A stretch of DNA of 64,000 nt from Paenibacillus agricola (GCF_011440305.1 NZ_JAAOIW010000006.1:348814-412813), one strand, 5' to 3'; positions 34,844 through 44,064 are shown, counted from the stretch's first letter. Notes: generated by a model from the sequence alone, not told the origin. Translations and numbers: made by a program.

Positions 34844-36292
34844 TTATTTAGCAACAGGCAGATCGGCATGGAGGGCAGTCGGTTGGATAGCATCCTCTTT
34901 CCAGCTGCGGCGCACCATCGTACCCCAGTTATTGTTACGGCGCAAGTAATCGACATGGCCCTGCAGCTTCCAAAGCGCATTTAACTGGTCATAGCCTAGT
35001 GCCATAATGATCGAATAGCCAATAATTCGCCAAATATCCCATGTTTGTACACTGCGCTTGAAGGCAATTTCTTCAATGATAAGGGACCCCGTAGTGAATA
35101 CTAAGCCGATAATCAGATTAATTCCTAGAAAAGCGAGCAATATCGGCAGCTGGGTCATATCCATCAGCACATAAGCGAGCAACGCAGCCAAGCCGGATAG
35201 CTTAATAAACGGGCTTAGTGTTTCATAAAGGATGGTATAAGGCATAGCCAGCCAACCGATTAGTTTATATTTGGGCACGAATAACAAGGATTTAAAATGG
35301 AGCATATTCCATATATTTCCCCTTATCCAGCGGCGGCGCTGAGCCCCAAGGACGTTCAGAGTATCTGGTGCTTGCGTCCAGCAAACGGCATCGGGGCAAA
35401 ACAAGATCCTGTAGGGCAGCTCCTGTTGGAGCATATGGCGATGCAGCTTCATGACAATATTCATGTCCTCTCCAGGACAATCGGCTTCATATCCACCGAC
35501 TTGAATCACATAGTCTTTACGGAATAAGCCAAAGGCACCTGATACAATCAACAAACCGTTTAAGGCACTCCAGCCTATGCGTGCACCCAGGAAGGCTCGC
35601 ATATATTCTACATATTGCACAGCAGGCAGCCATTTATTGGACAAGTGATGCTTGGTGACACGCCCGTCTTGGATCGTACTGCCATTGGCGATCCGCACAT
35701 TGCCGCCTATGGCGATATGCTGCTCTGGATTTTCCATATACAGCTGCACCAGGCGGATAAGCGCATCCTTCTCAAGCATAGAATCGGCATCAATGGTAGC
35801 TATTAATGGATATTGCGCCACATTGATGCCAGCATTCAGTGCATCAGCCTTGCCTCCGTTTGTTTTATGGATAACGACCAGCTTCGGGTATTGCGGATTG
35901 CGGTAGATTTCTTCTATAGGCTTGGATTTCAATAAGTTGCGGGTGCCCGTCAATCGGCATCGCTGTAACGCGAATTCGTTAATCAACACCTGCAGCGTCT
36001 GGTCCTTGGAGCCGTCGTTAATAATGATGACCTCATAGACGGGGAATTCTAGCGCCATTAAGGAATGGACATTATCAATGATGGTAAGCTCCTCATTATA
36101 GGAGGGCACAAGGATCGATACAGGAGGGACATGCACAGAACCGGACAACTCACGAAATCGCGAATACATCGTACTTTTGATCTGTGCAATCATTTTTTGT
36201 GACGAAAGTGCCATGATCATCAAATACAGCAGGCTGGAGCCGACGATCAGGAAAGTAATAACCAGCCCATAGTTTAGTAAAAATTCTCTCAT
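34844..36292 (-). CDS. Processive family-2 glycosyltransferase (polysaccharide synthase type)
   Basis: 482 residues. A first membrane segment (about 7-29) is followed by a cytoplasmic GT2 domain with all processive motifs: NDGS at 92-95, DAD at 168-170, GED at 274-276 and QRRRW at 318-322. Three or four membrane segments end the protein (about 335-430). The layout matches PgaC/IcaA and BcsA-type synthases that build a beta-linked polymer and push it through the membrane. Co-transcription with glmS makes an N-acetylglucosamine-type polymer plausible. No PilZ domain is present. AAGGGAGTG precedes the ATG. Confidence 0.9.
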   Translation of the reverse strand: MREFLLNYGLVITFLIVGSSLLYLMIMALSSQKMIAQIKSTMYSRFRELSGSVHVPPVSILVPSYNEELTIIDNVHSLMALEFPVYEVIIINDGSKDQTLQVLINEFALQRCRLTGTRNLLKSKPIEEIYRNPQYPKLVVIHKTNGGKADALNAGINVAQYPLIATIDADSMLEKDALIRLVQLYMENPEQHIAIGGNVRIANGSTIQDGRVTKHHLSNKWLPAVQYVEYMRAFLGARIGWSALNGLLIVSGAFGLFRKDYVIQVGGYEADCPGEDMNIVMKLHRHMLQQELPYRILFCPDAVCWTQAPDTLNVLGAQRRRWIRGNIWNMLHFKSLLFVPKYKLIGWLAMPYTILYETLSPFIKLSGLAALLAYVLMDMTQLPILLAFLGINLIIGLVFTTGSLIIEEIAFKRSVQTWDIWRIIGYSIIMALGYDQLNALWKLQGHVDYLRRNNNWGTMVRRSWKEDAIQPTALHADLPVAK

Positions 36293-36305
36293 TGGACACT
36301 CCCTT

Positions 36306-37502
36306 CTACGAACGGATTCGCAGTAGTTGATGAGGCTGGTTTACATAGGAGACGTTACATATTTTTTCATACATATGGGATAATTCATTGAAATATATGC
36401 GCTGTGTGATGTCTTGGGAAGCTAGTTCAGAAGCGATTTCCAATTGTTCATGAACAGCCTCGCTCGCTATGTTCAGATCTAGCGTATTCGGGGCAGCCAT
36501 ATGGGCCACACATAACGCCTGAAAACCGGGCAGCCCCAATTTGCCCAAGCTTTGGGCGCTGTTATGGCGAACCCACCAGTCAGGGTCTGTTAAAGCATCC
36601 TTTAATATAGGGATGAAATCCCCGCTAGGCTGCTCTCCGGCTACCTTCATAGCAGCAGCCCGAATCTCCCAATCGGAATGGGACATGAAGACCATTAAGG
36701 GCTCCGTTTGAAGCAGATGCGTGTATTCCAGAAGCAGCTTGGCTGCTTTAATCCGCACTTCTTTATGCTCCGACTGGACTAATAGGTCTAGAAAAGGAAT
36801 AGCATCGTGCTCGTTATAGCCGGAGAGGCCGATTAATGCCAAAGTGATCAGGTCCACATCTTCGACCTGCAGCAGGTCCAAGTATAAAGGAAGAGGATTT
36901 AGGCTGGAGGAGCCGACGATATCGAGAATAAGATGATGGCTTTGGGGATGGTGCTTGGCCAGCCTAAGCACGAGCTTGCGCAGCTCTCCTGGCTGCTGTG
37001 TGCATTTGGCGGCGGCGCGCCCAATCACGAAGGCCGTAGAATCGTCGGTCTCGTGTTCAAGCAAGCGCAGCAATTCTCCGAAGCAATCCTTCGCCCGCAT
37101 CACTCCGAGATGGTAGGCAGCATCTATACGCTCCCAATGCCTTAAGCTGTGCAGCCGTTGGCGTTCCCGTTCGACAAGGCCCATGTCGTAGCACAGCTGG
37201 CTAAGCTTATCGCGGTGTGAGCCTTCGAACATCTCGATCCATTCCAGCAGCTTTTGTTGGATAGCTACAAGCTCTCTAGTCTTTATTAGGCCAGGGGGAG
37301 GCAATAACGGCTCTGGATTATCGATATGGATACTCAGATATAGAAAATAATCTTTATGCTTATGCAAGTAATAGGCGGTATGGTGCTCTGATGAGCGGCT
37401 CTTAGCTCGAAGAATGAATAGAACGGCAAGCCCTCCAATAATAAGCGCGAGCAGTAGAGCTGTAATCATTAATATGGGCTTTATGGAATCTGGTAACAAC
37501 AT
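36306..37502 (-). CDS. Membrane-anchored HEAT-repeat protein
   Basis: 398 residues. One membrane segment (about 10-31) is followed by a long helical region. From about 125 the repeated helix pairs (RIDAAYHLGVMRAKDCFGEL; VRIKAAKLLLEY; IRAAAMKVAGEQPSGDFIPI; VRHNSAQSLGKLGLPGF) are HEAT/PBS-type repeats, which bind other proteins. It lies between glmS (21 bp upstream) and the GT2 gene (13 bp downstream). A scaffold for the glycosyltransferase or its regulator is the simplest role, but nothing in the sequence proves it. AGGAGGAG precedes the ATG. Confidence 0.85.
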   Translation of the reverse strand: MLLPDSIKPILMITALLLALIIGGLAVLFILRAKSRSSEHHTAYYLHKHKDYFLYLSIHIDNPEPLLPPPGLIKTRELVAIQQKLLEWIEMFEGSHRDKLSQLCYDMGLVERERQRLHSLRHWERIDAAYHLGVMRAKDCFGELLRLLEHETDDSTAFVIGRAAAKCTQQPGELRKLVLRLAKHHPQSHHLILDIVGSSSLNPLPLYLDLLQVEDVDLITLALIGLSGYNEHDAIPFLDLLVQSEHKEVRIKAAKLLLEYTHLLQTEPLMVFMSHSDWEIRAAAMKVAGEQPSGDFIPILKDALTDPDWWVRHNSAQSLGKLGLPGFQALCVAHMAAPNTLDLNIASEAVHEQLEIASELASQDITQRIYFNELSHMYEKICNVSYVNQPHQLLRIRS

Positions 37503-37523
37503 GCGTATCTCCTCCTGCCTTGC

Positions 37524-39353
37524 TTACTCTACTGTGACGCTTTTGGCCAAATTTCTGGGCTTATCGACATCATTGCCCCGAGCCAATGCCGTATAATAGG
37601 CAAGCAATTGCAAAGGAATAACGGATAGGGCCGGTGCTAGCAGTGCATCGGTACGAGGCACATAAATGACTTCATCGGCTGCCTTCGCAAGCTCAAGGTT
37701 ACCTTCAAAAGCGATCCCAATCACATAAGCGCCCCGAGCTTTGACTTCCCGAATATTGCTGATGGTTTTTTCCAGTACATGCTCTTGGGTTGCCAGTGCA
37801 ATGATCGGCGTACCTTCCTCAATTAAGGCTAACGATCCGTGCTTCATCTCACCGGCAGGGTATGCCTCGGAGTGAATGTAGGATATCTCTTTAAGCTTTA
37901 GGGAGGCTTCCATTGCCACCATATAATCAAGTCCACGGCCCATAAAGTATAAATCTTTAAAGGCTGCAATTTGCTCGGCAATCCTTTGGATCTGTGAGGT
38001 ATTTGCTAATAAGCTTTGTACTTGCTCCGGAAGCTTATTTAACTTATCGATGAGTTCGGCTCGCAAAGATTGCTCTATAGAGCCCTTGCTCTGGCCTATG
38101 TAAAGCGCTAGTAAATAAAGGGCGATCAATTGGGAGGTATAAGCTTTAGTAGAAGCTACGGCAATCTCGGGCCCAGCCCAAGTCATCAGTTGGAAATCAG
38201 CTTCCCTAGATACCGAGCTGCCAACGACATTAGTAATACCTAATACTCGGGCACCGCTCAGCTTGGCCTGGGTTATCGCCGCTAAGGTATCTGCGGTTTC
38301 ACCGGATTGGCTCACAGCGATAACGAGCGTTTTTTTGGTAATGATCGGTTGTCGGTACCTATATTCAGAAGCAACATCGACCTCTACAGGAATTCGGGTA
38401 AGCTGTTCAATAATGGTTTTGCCGACAAGGGCCGCATGATAGGCGGTTCCGCAACCGACGAGATGGATCTGTTCCATATCACGGATTTGCTCCAGTCCCA
38501 TTAACATATCGGGAAATACGATGCTTTTGTCTTGTTCATCAATTCTTCCACCAAGCGTATCCCGATAGGCGCGTGGCTGCTCCTCGATTTCTTTCAGCAT
38601 AAAATGGGCATACCCACTTTTCTCAGCCCTCATTAGATCCCAATCGATGTACAGCAGCTGCTTCGCAATGAAATTGCCCTCCAAAGTCATTAATTCAACA
38701 CTGTCCTGTGTGATTACGGCCATTTCCCCGTCGCCTAATACATGAACGTTCCGAGTATGCTCCAATATGGCAGGAATATCGGAGCCTATGAAATTCTCGC
38801 CTTCACCAACACCGATTATTAGAGGGCTTGCCAAGCGAACAGCGATTAATTTGTCGGGTTCATGCTCAGACAAAACTACGATGGCATAAGCCCCTTTAAT
38901 TCGGGCAACAGCTTGCTGGACGGCTTGGACTAAGCTGTCCTTGTAATAATGGGCAATCATATGCCCAATAACCTCGGAGTCCGTTTCGGATAGAAAATGG
39001 TGCCCGAGCTGCTCAAGCTCCTCTTTTAGCTGTAAATGATTCTCAATAATACCGTTGTGCACAACCGATATTTTCAAGCCATTGTCGGTGTGTGGATGAG
39101 AATTAACATCTGAGGGTTTGCCATGAGTTGCCCAACGGGTGTGGCCAATACCTGCACAACCAATTAGGGGTTGATCTGCCAGCCGTGACTCCAATTCGCC
39201 AACTCTTCCTTTAGCTTTACTAATATGAAGGCCTTCAGCCGTATGTACGGCAACCCCAGCTGAGTCGTAACCACGATACTCCAATTTTTTTAAACCTTCC
39301 AGCAGTATGAACTGTGAGTCTCTCTTTCCAATATATCCGACAATTCCACACAT
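37524..39353 (-). CDS. glmS: Glutamine-fructose-6-phosphate aminotransferase
   Basis: 609 residues. The N-terminal amidotransferase domain begins MCGIVGYIG with the catalytic Cys2. Two SIS domains follow (VGCGTAYHAALVGK, SQSGETADTLAA; MGRGLDYMVAMEASLKLKEIS). It makes glucosamine-6-phosphate, the precursor of UDP-GlcNAc. Downstream, only 21 bp separate it from the HEAT gene, so it heads the polysaccharide operon. The 182 bp upstream show no glmS ribozyme core, unlike most Firmicute glmS genes, so this may be a second copy dedicated to the polymer. CAGGAGGAA precedes the ATG. Confidence 0.95.
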   Translation of the reverse strand: MCGIVGYIGKRDSQFILLEGLKKLEYRGYDSAGVAVHTAEGLHISKAKGRVGELESRLADQPLIGCAGIGHTRWATHGKPSDVNSHPHTDNGLKISVVHNGIIENHLQLKEELEQLGHHFLSETDSEVIGHMIAHYYKDSLVQAVQQAVARIKGAYAIVVLSEHEPDKLIAVRLASPLIIGVGEGENFIGSDIPAILEHTRNVHVLGDGEMAVITQDSVELMTLEGNFIAKQLLYIDWDLMRAEKSGYAHFMLKEIEEQPRAYRDTLGGRIDEQDKSIVFPDMLMGLEQIRDMEQIHLVGCGTAYHAALVGKTIIEQLTRIPVEVDVASEYRYRQPIITKKTLVIAVSQSGETADTLAAITQAKLSGARVLGITNVVGSSVSREADFQLMTWAGPEIAVASTKAYTSQLIALYLLALYIGQSKGSIEQSLRAELIDKLNKLPEQVQSLLANTSQIQRIAEQIAAFKDLYFMGRGLDYMVAMEASLKLKEISYIHSEAYPAGEMKHGSLALIEEGTPIIALATQEHVLEKTISNIREVKARGAYVIGIAFEGNLELAKAADEVIYVPRTDALLAPALSVIPLQLLAYYTALARGNDVDKPRNLAKSVTVE

Positions 39354-39661
39354 AATAATAGTTCCTCCTGTATCGGTAGCAGCTTGCCTACCAGGTTATT
39401 GTATGACCGCATCTACCATTACCCAAAATTCTTAATAACGAACAATAAATAGAATTATAACTTAAAAATCTGAAAAACAAAAATGTTTGAACTTGAATAA
39501 TTCCTGTTTAAAGAACGATATACTTAAATATTCGAGTGAATACTTGGTTTTACGACCCATTGATGTTCTTTATAAAGTTTGTGATGTTCGTTATAATGAA
39601 TTCCGTGGCAGGTGGAATGCTGTCCGTTTATCTTGAAAGACATAAAGGAGAGAATTCGGAA

Positions 39662-40576
39662 ATGGCACCAACCAAAGCAGATTTAAAGCTTAAAGAGGCA
39701 GCAGGCAAGCCGCTACTTCATGAGATCTTTGTTTTAATGCGCCCCAAACAATGGACGAAAAATTTGCTAGTGTTTGCAGCATTAACCTTTTCAGTGCGTA
39801 CCGCCCATGTATATATGTTAGGGCAAGCGATCATCGGATTTATTTTATTTTGTCTCGTTTCAAGCTGTGTATATATTTTAAATGACTATGTAGACCGCGA
39901 AGGTGATCGAGCCCATCCCGAGAAAAGGCACCGGCCCTTAGCTTCAGGTACGATGAATCCCCAAGTGGCGTTGGCGTTTGGCGTTGTGATGCTGTCAGCA
40001 TGTTTGTTTATTGCCTTTCGATTTCATCTGTCGTTTGGTTTAGTGCTGCTGCTGTATTTTATTCTTAATGTCTTATATTCACTGCGGTTGAAGCATGTTG
40101 TTATTATTGATGTGTTAATTGTTGCTTCTGGATTTGTACTAAGGGCTGTTGGTGGTGGTTTGGTAATCGGGGTTCCACTTACACCTTGGTTTCTAATCTG
40201 CACATTACTGCTGGCTCTGTTCTTGGCGATAAGTAAAAGGCGGCATGAGCTGTTTTTGCTGAAAACCGCTAAAGGTGAGCACCGTCAAGTATTGGAGCAT
40301 TATTCGATGGATTTATTGAATCAAATGAATGCTATTGTAACGACAGCAACCATTATGAGCTATGCCTTATTTACATTCACTTCTGGGCATACGATTCATT
40401 TGATGTGGACGCTCATTCTAGTACTCTATGGCATATTTCGTTATTTATATTTGATTCATGTGGAAGACCAAGGAGGTAAACCTGATCGGATTTTACTGGA
40501 GGACAAACATATTTTACTGACGGTCGTCCTGTATGCTTGCTCCGTCGTGTTCATCCTTATTTATTTCGATAAGTAG
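39662..40576 (+). CDS. UbiA-family prenyltransferase, DPPR-synthase type
   Basis: 304 residues with about eight membrane segments. The motif NDYVDREGD at 74-82 followed by RAHPEKRHRPLASG, and the later LKHVVIIDVLIVASGFVLRA, closely follow decaprenyl-phosphate phosphoribosyltransferase (Rv3806c-type), not menaquinone or heme prenyltransferases. The expected reaction joins polyprenyl phosphate with phosphoribosyl pyrophosphate. The frame is open from 39536; the ATG at 39662 is chosen because AAAGGAG lies 11 bases before it. It heads a four-gene operon with an SMR-type protein, a DUF212 phosphatase-like protein and a GT-C-like protein. Confidence 0.88.
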   Translation: MAPTKADLKLKEAAGKPLLHEIFVLMRPKQWTKNLLVFAALTFSVRTAHVYMLGQAIIGFILFCLVSSCVYILNDYVDREGDRAHPEKRHRPLASGTMNPQVALAFGVVMLSACLFIAFRFHLSFGLVLLLYFILNVLYSLRLKHVVIIDVLIVASGFVLRAVGGGLVIGVPLTPWFLICTLLLALFLAISKRRHELFLLKTAKGEHRQVLEHYSMDLLNQMNAIVTTATIMSYALFTFTSGHTIHLMWTLILVLYGIFRYLYLIHVEDQGGKPDRILLEDKHILLTVVLYACSVVFILIYFDK

Positions 40577-40597
40577 TGAAAAGGAGGCTGTTTAGGG

Positions 40598-40945
40598 ATG
40601 AAATACATAGAGCTGGCTGCTTCCATACTGCTAGGAGCCGTAGGACAAATTTTGATGAAATGGGGTATCGAATCGATGCGGGCGGATGGGTCTGCAATTT
40701 CGGGACTTAACCTTATACGGGCTTGGCCTGTATTTGCAGGTTTAGCAAGCTATGGGCTTAGCTCTGTATTTTGGTTGCTCGCTTTGAGGAAGTTTCCACT
40801 GAGTACGGCATATCCAATGGTTAGCTTGGGTTATATCCTGGTTATGGTTATAAGCTATTGGTTGTTTCAAGAGACGATATCCATGCAAAAATGGTTCGGT
40901 GCCGCCGTCATCTGCGGCGGAGTACTTCTAATTGCCAGGGCTTAA
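40598..40945 (+). CDS. EmrE/ArnE-like small multidrug-resistance-type membrane protein
   Basis: 115 residues with four membrane segments, the size and plan of SMR/EmrE and of ArnE/ArnF subunits. The opening YIELAASILLGAVGQILMKWG and the later PLSTAYPMVSLGYILV fit this superfamily. ArnE/ArnF and similar proteins flip undecaprenyl-linked sugars. Next to a UbiA DPPR-type enzyme, a flippase role is more likely than drug export, but this is inference. AAAGGAGG precedes the ATG. Confidence 0.85.
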   Translation: MKYIELAASILLGAVGQILMKWGIESMRADGSAISGLNLIRAWPVFAGLASYGLSSVFWLLALRKFPLSTAYPMVSLGYILVMVISYWLFQETISMQKWFGAAVICGGVLLIARA

Positions 40946-40988
40946 AGCAAGGGTAACCCAATCAATGATCGGCAGGAGGCAGAGGGGA

Positions 40989-41405
40989 ATGCATATAAGC
41001 TTGGGGCTGTTATATCCGGCCATGCCGTTCTTGGCTTGGCTTTGCTCGGGAACGCTTAAATATATGATAAACAGGCTGCGTTATGGTACAGCTGCCAAGG
41101 AACACATCGGTAATGGGGGATTCCCTAGCACCCATACCTCCATGGTTTCTTCGATCACGCTGTTAATTGGTTTTGAACAAGGTTGGGGTACGCCCTTATT
41201 TGGTCTTGCCGTGTCGATCACATGCATTGTGATCATGGACGCAATAGGAATTCGTCGGGCTTTAGGAGACCACGCTAGTTGGATTAATCTCCTGACTAAA
41301 GGGGAAGCCGGGTTACGGGAGAAGCAGGGCCATAAACGAGCAGAGGTGCTGGGAGGCTTGGCTGTGGGTGCGCTGCTGGCCTGGCTGGCCTCTAGGGTTC
41401 TATAG
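40989..41405 (+). CDS. Divergent PAP2 (DUF212) family membrane phosphatase-like protein
   Basis: 138 residues. The motif GNGGFPSTHTSMVSS and the later MDAIGIRRALGDHASWIN fit the DUF212/divergent PAP2 family, related to lipid phosphate phosphatases. In mycobacteria a PAP2 enzyme (Rv3807c) removes the 5-phosphate from the UbiA product. This gene follows a UbiA DPPR-type gene in the same order of function. An earlier TTG start at 40932 overlaps the SMR gene; AGGAGG lies 9 bases before the ATG at 40989. Confidence 0.83.
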   Translation: MHISLGLLYPAMPFLAWLCSGTLKYMINRLRYGTAAKEHIGNGGFPSTHTSMVSSITLLIGFEQGWGTPLFGLAVSITCIVIMDAIGIRRALGDHASWINLLTKGEAGLREKQGHKRAEVLGGLAVGALLAWLASRVL

Positions 41406-41432
41406 GAATAAATGAAAAAAGGTGGAGAGAAT

Positions 41433-43088
41433 ATGAAAAATCGGTTATTAGCGTTAATGCTCATAAGCGGATTAACTTTACTGGTGTTCACTGCTGGCTC
41501 TTTGATCGTGCCTTCAGTATTGTTTATGTTCGGTATTTCGATCACTAAGCTGCATGTCGGGCTTGTAATTGCGTTAGCTGCTGGGGTGGCATGGATGACA
41601 GTGAAAATGCTCCACCTTGAGCATCCAGTCCGGTATTGGGGAGTGGCGTTGGCCGCCTCGGCTCTCCTTTTTGTTGTCTGCTTTTGGATAAGCGGCAGCT
41701 TTTATGATTTATCCTATGATGGCCAAGCGTACCACCAGGAAGCTGTGATTTATTTGGCTGATGGTTGGAACCCCGTATATGATGAAGCTTTGAGTGTGCC
41801 GACAGGGCATTCCCTCTGGATTAATCACTACGGGCGTGCGTCCGAGATCGCATCTGCAGTCATGTATAAAGCGACTGGCTTGATCGAGCATAGCAAAGTA
41901 TTTAACTTGTTGCTAATGGTGGCCTCCTTCTTCCTCAGCCTCTCGGCACTGCAAGCGCTTAGGCCAGAGGGCTCCATCACACGTGCTGTGGTCGTTGCCG
42001 CACTGTTTGCACTTAATCCGGTAAGCATCTATCAGGCTTTCAGTTTTTATGTGGATGGCTTGCTGGCTTCGTCTTTATTATGCTTGGTGGCCTTGGCCTG
42101 CTTGATTTTTGCCCGCCCAGGCTGGCTGCTGTTAAGTGCTTACTCGGCGATGATGATCTTCACGATGAATATTAAATTCACGGCGATAGCCTACGCAGGT
42201 GTGTTGACCATAGGATTGCTTGTAGTGTTATATATGAGTGAACAATTTGGTCGTTTAAAGCAATTATTTAAGGTAGCTGCGGTGGGAGGGCTCATCGGGA
42301 TATTTCTTGTCGGCTATAACCCTTACGTTACGAATACCCTGACAAAAGGCAACCCGTTTTATCCGTTAGCAGGGGAAGGCGCCGTCGATATTTTTGAAAC
42401 CTTCATTCCGCGCAATCTGGAAACGATGAATCGGTTTGAGCAAACCGTGAATTCTTACTTTTCCGTCATGGCGGGCAATTCCTCGGAGAAAATCCCTACA
42501 CAAATCAAACTGCCCTTTACGTTTACGGAGCGGGAGCTTATGGCTATGAGTGCACCGGACGCGGCGGTATCTGGCTTTGGTCCCCTATTCAGTGGAGTGC
42601 TGTTGCTATCCATTATTTTGTTGGGGCTTGGCTTTCATTACCGGAAGGGGGCTGCGATGGCAGCACTTGGGGTAATCGGCATACTTGCCATTTCGGCTTT
42701 TGTTAATCCCGCTGCTTGGTGGGCTCGTTATGTACCGCAGTTTTGGCTAATTCCGCTCATTTGTGTTTGGTTAGGGTTCAGCTACAAAGGAAATCGCCTT
42801 ATTACTAGCACTAGCTGGCTCTTAATCGCTGTGATTGCAATCAACACGTTAATGGTAAGTGGAACATACACGTATTACCAATGGACTTGGAACCAGACGC
42901 TTCGCGCACAGCTAGCGGAAATTCAAACGGTCCAGGGACCCGTCAAGGCAGAGTTCACTTACAGCTGGTCGAACCGGGAAAGGCTTGCCAAGCTTGGCAT
43001 TGCTTTCGTAGAGGAAAGCCCTTTGGCATGCGAGGACAAGCTGGTTTTGATCCGGTCAGGCACGTCGATTTGCAAGCAGCCCGAATAA
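41433..43088 (+). CDS. Polytopic membrane protein, probably a GT-C-type glycosyltransferase
   Basis: 551 residues with about eleven hydrophobic segments. The first large outer loop contains FYDLSYDGQAYHQEA and PTGHSLWINHYG, the kind of acidic loop expected for GT-C enzymes that use polyprenyl-phosphate sugars. Several later parts have aromatic and Trp-rich loops (NPAAWWARYVPQFW). A short C-terminal part contains two Cys (LACEDKL, SICKQPE). No close family is recognised. It is the last gene of the UbiA cassette; AAGGTGGAG lies 5 bases before the ATG at 41433. The frame also opens at 41412. Confidence 0.65.
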   Translation: MKNRLLALMLISGLTLLVFTAGSLIVPSVLFMFGISITKLHVGLVIALAAGVAWMTVKMLHLEHPVRYWGVALAASALLFVVCFWISGSFYDLSYDGQAYHQEAVIYLADGWNPVYDEALSVPTGHSLWINHYGRASEIASAVMYKATGLIEHSKVFNLLLMVASFFLSLSALQALRPEGSITRAVVVAALFALNPVSIYQAFSFYVDGLLASSLLCLVALACLIFARPGWLLLSAYSAMMIFTMNIKFTAIAYAGVLTIGLLVVLYMSEQFGRLKQLFKVAAVGGLIGIFLVGYNPYVTNTLTKGNPFYPLAGEGAVDIFETFIPRNLETMNRFEQTVNSYFSVMAGNSSEKIPTQIKLPFTFTERELMAMSAPDAAVSGFGPLFSGVLLLSIILLGLGFHYRKGAAMAALGVIGILAISAFVNPAAWWARYVPQFWLIPLICVWLGFSYKGNRLITSTSWLLIAVIAINTLMVSGTYTYYQWTWNQTLRAQLAEIQTVQGPVKAEFTYSWSNRERLAKLGIAFVEESPLACEDKLVLIRSGTSICKQPE

Positions 43089-43125
43089 GCGCAGCGGATG
43101 TATCGCTGCACGTATTCACTGCACT

Positions 43126-44064
43126 TCAGGGCTTCAGGCTTTTCCAGCCCACGTAATCGTGGATGGCGATACCGGAATAGGAGGGGTGCGACTCCAATAA
43201 ACGGTCGATTATCGCCAGTTGCTGATGCATAACCTCACTACCTTCTTCGTAAAAGGAGATAAAGGCACCCTCCGATGAGGGATTCGTCTCCACACCAACA
43301 AATATTTTCTTGCCGAGCCTGTCGCCAAGCGCCAAATCATCAGCGGTTACGTCCGCAAGTGCTTGGGCCTGGTCTCGGTAAGACATTAACGTAACCTCGT
43401 CCAATAGGCCCATTAGCTTTTCGTTCAGCCTGACATGGCTATCACCGGGTACGGCAATTTGGTTAAGCCAGAAGGGTAACGCGGCACTGGCTGTTAAAGC
43501 CGTTGAATTAGTTGAAGCTGATAGAGTTGCATCCTGTTTAACTTCATCCACAAAAAGTGTAAGGGCTTCCGTCCAATTCTTCACCAGTGTAGCCTGGTCG
43601 GTTTGCCATTCGGGCAAAATATAAGGCTCGATATCAGCTTGGATTCCGCTAAACCGTTCCTCCTCAAGCACATTCAGATTATAGTCCTTTACCCACTTCA
43701 CCATATTTACGATGTATGAGCGATTGTCAGGCATCACCCAGCTTGGTGCCCCATCTAAAGCATGTATTTGTACCCCGCCTGCTCTTGCTTCTTTTATAAA
43801 AGAACGATAGGAGTCCAAGGCTTCATCGGGATTCACCTGTAAATAAATGCGGTCGATCGACTGTTCCTTGGCAAATTGCAGAATCGAATTCCTGCTTTCC
43901 GCCGTAACGATCAATGAAGTATCCCAGAGCCATGTTGCTTTCATTCGCTCAGCGCGTGGAGTGGCTTCGCAAGCAGAAGGGATTACAGCTAATAGAAGGA
44001 TGATGGTCAGGGCATATCGACCGATAAGCCCTGTATAAATGATGTTCAAAGCTTTCAAGTGCAT
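43126..44064 (-). CDS. Secreted TIM-barrel-like protein of unknown function
   Basis: 312 residues. An N-terminal hydrophobic stretch (about 12-30) ends PSAC, which is close to a lipobox but has Pro at the -3 position, so export is likely and lipidation unsure. The body alternates strands and helices like a TIM barrel (ATWLWDTSLI, IYLQVNP, IQADIEPYILPEW, VTLMSYRDQA, KIFVGVET, YSGIAIHDYVGW). The acidic residues in QADIEPY could be catalytic. It starts 7 bp after the SgrR-type gene and has AGGAGGAAC before its ATG. Annotated relatives are mostly hypothetical. Confidence 0.65.
   Translation of the reverse strand: MHLKALNIIYTGLIGRYALTIILLLAVIPSACEATPRAERMKATWLWDTSLIVTAESRNSILQFAKEQSIDRIYLQVNPDEALDSYRSFIKEARAGGVQIHALDGAPSWVMPDNRSYIVNMVKWVKDYNLNVLEEERFSGIQADIEPYILPEWQTDQATLVKNWTEALTLFVDEVKQDATLSASTNSTALTASAALPFWLNQIAVPGDSHVRLNEKLMGLLDEVTLMSYRDQAQALADVTADDLALGDRLGKKIFVGVETNPSSEGAFISFYEEGSEVMHQQLAIIDRLLESHPSYSGIAIHDYVGWKSLKP

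Noticed and set aside
39354..39540. glmS ribozyme upstream of glmS
   Set aside because: The AGCGCC core and the following conserved pairing are not present on the minus strand, so no ribozyme is called.
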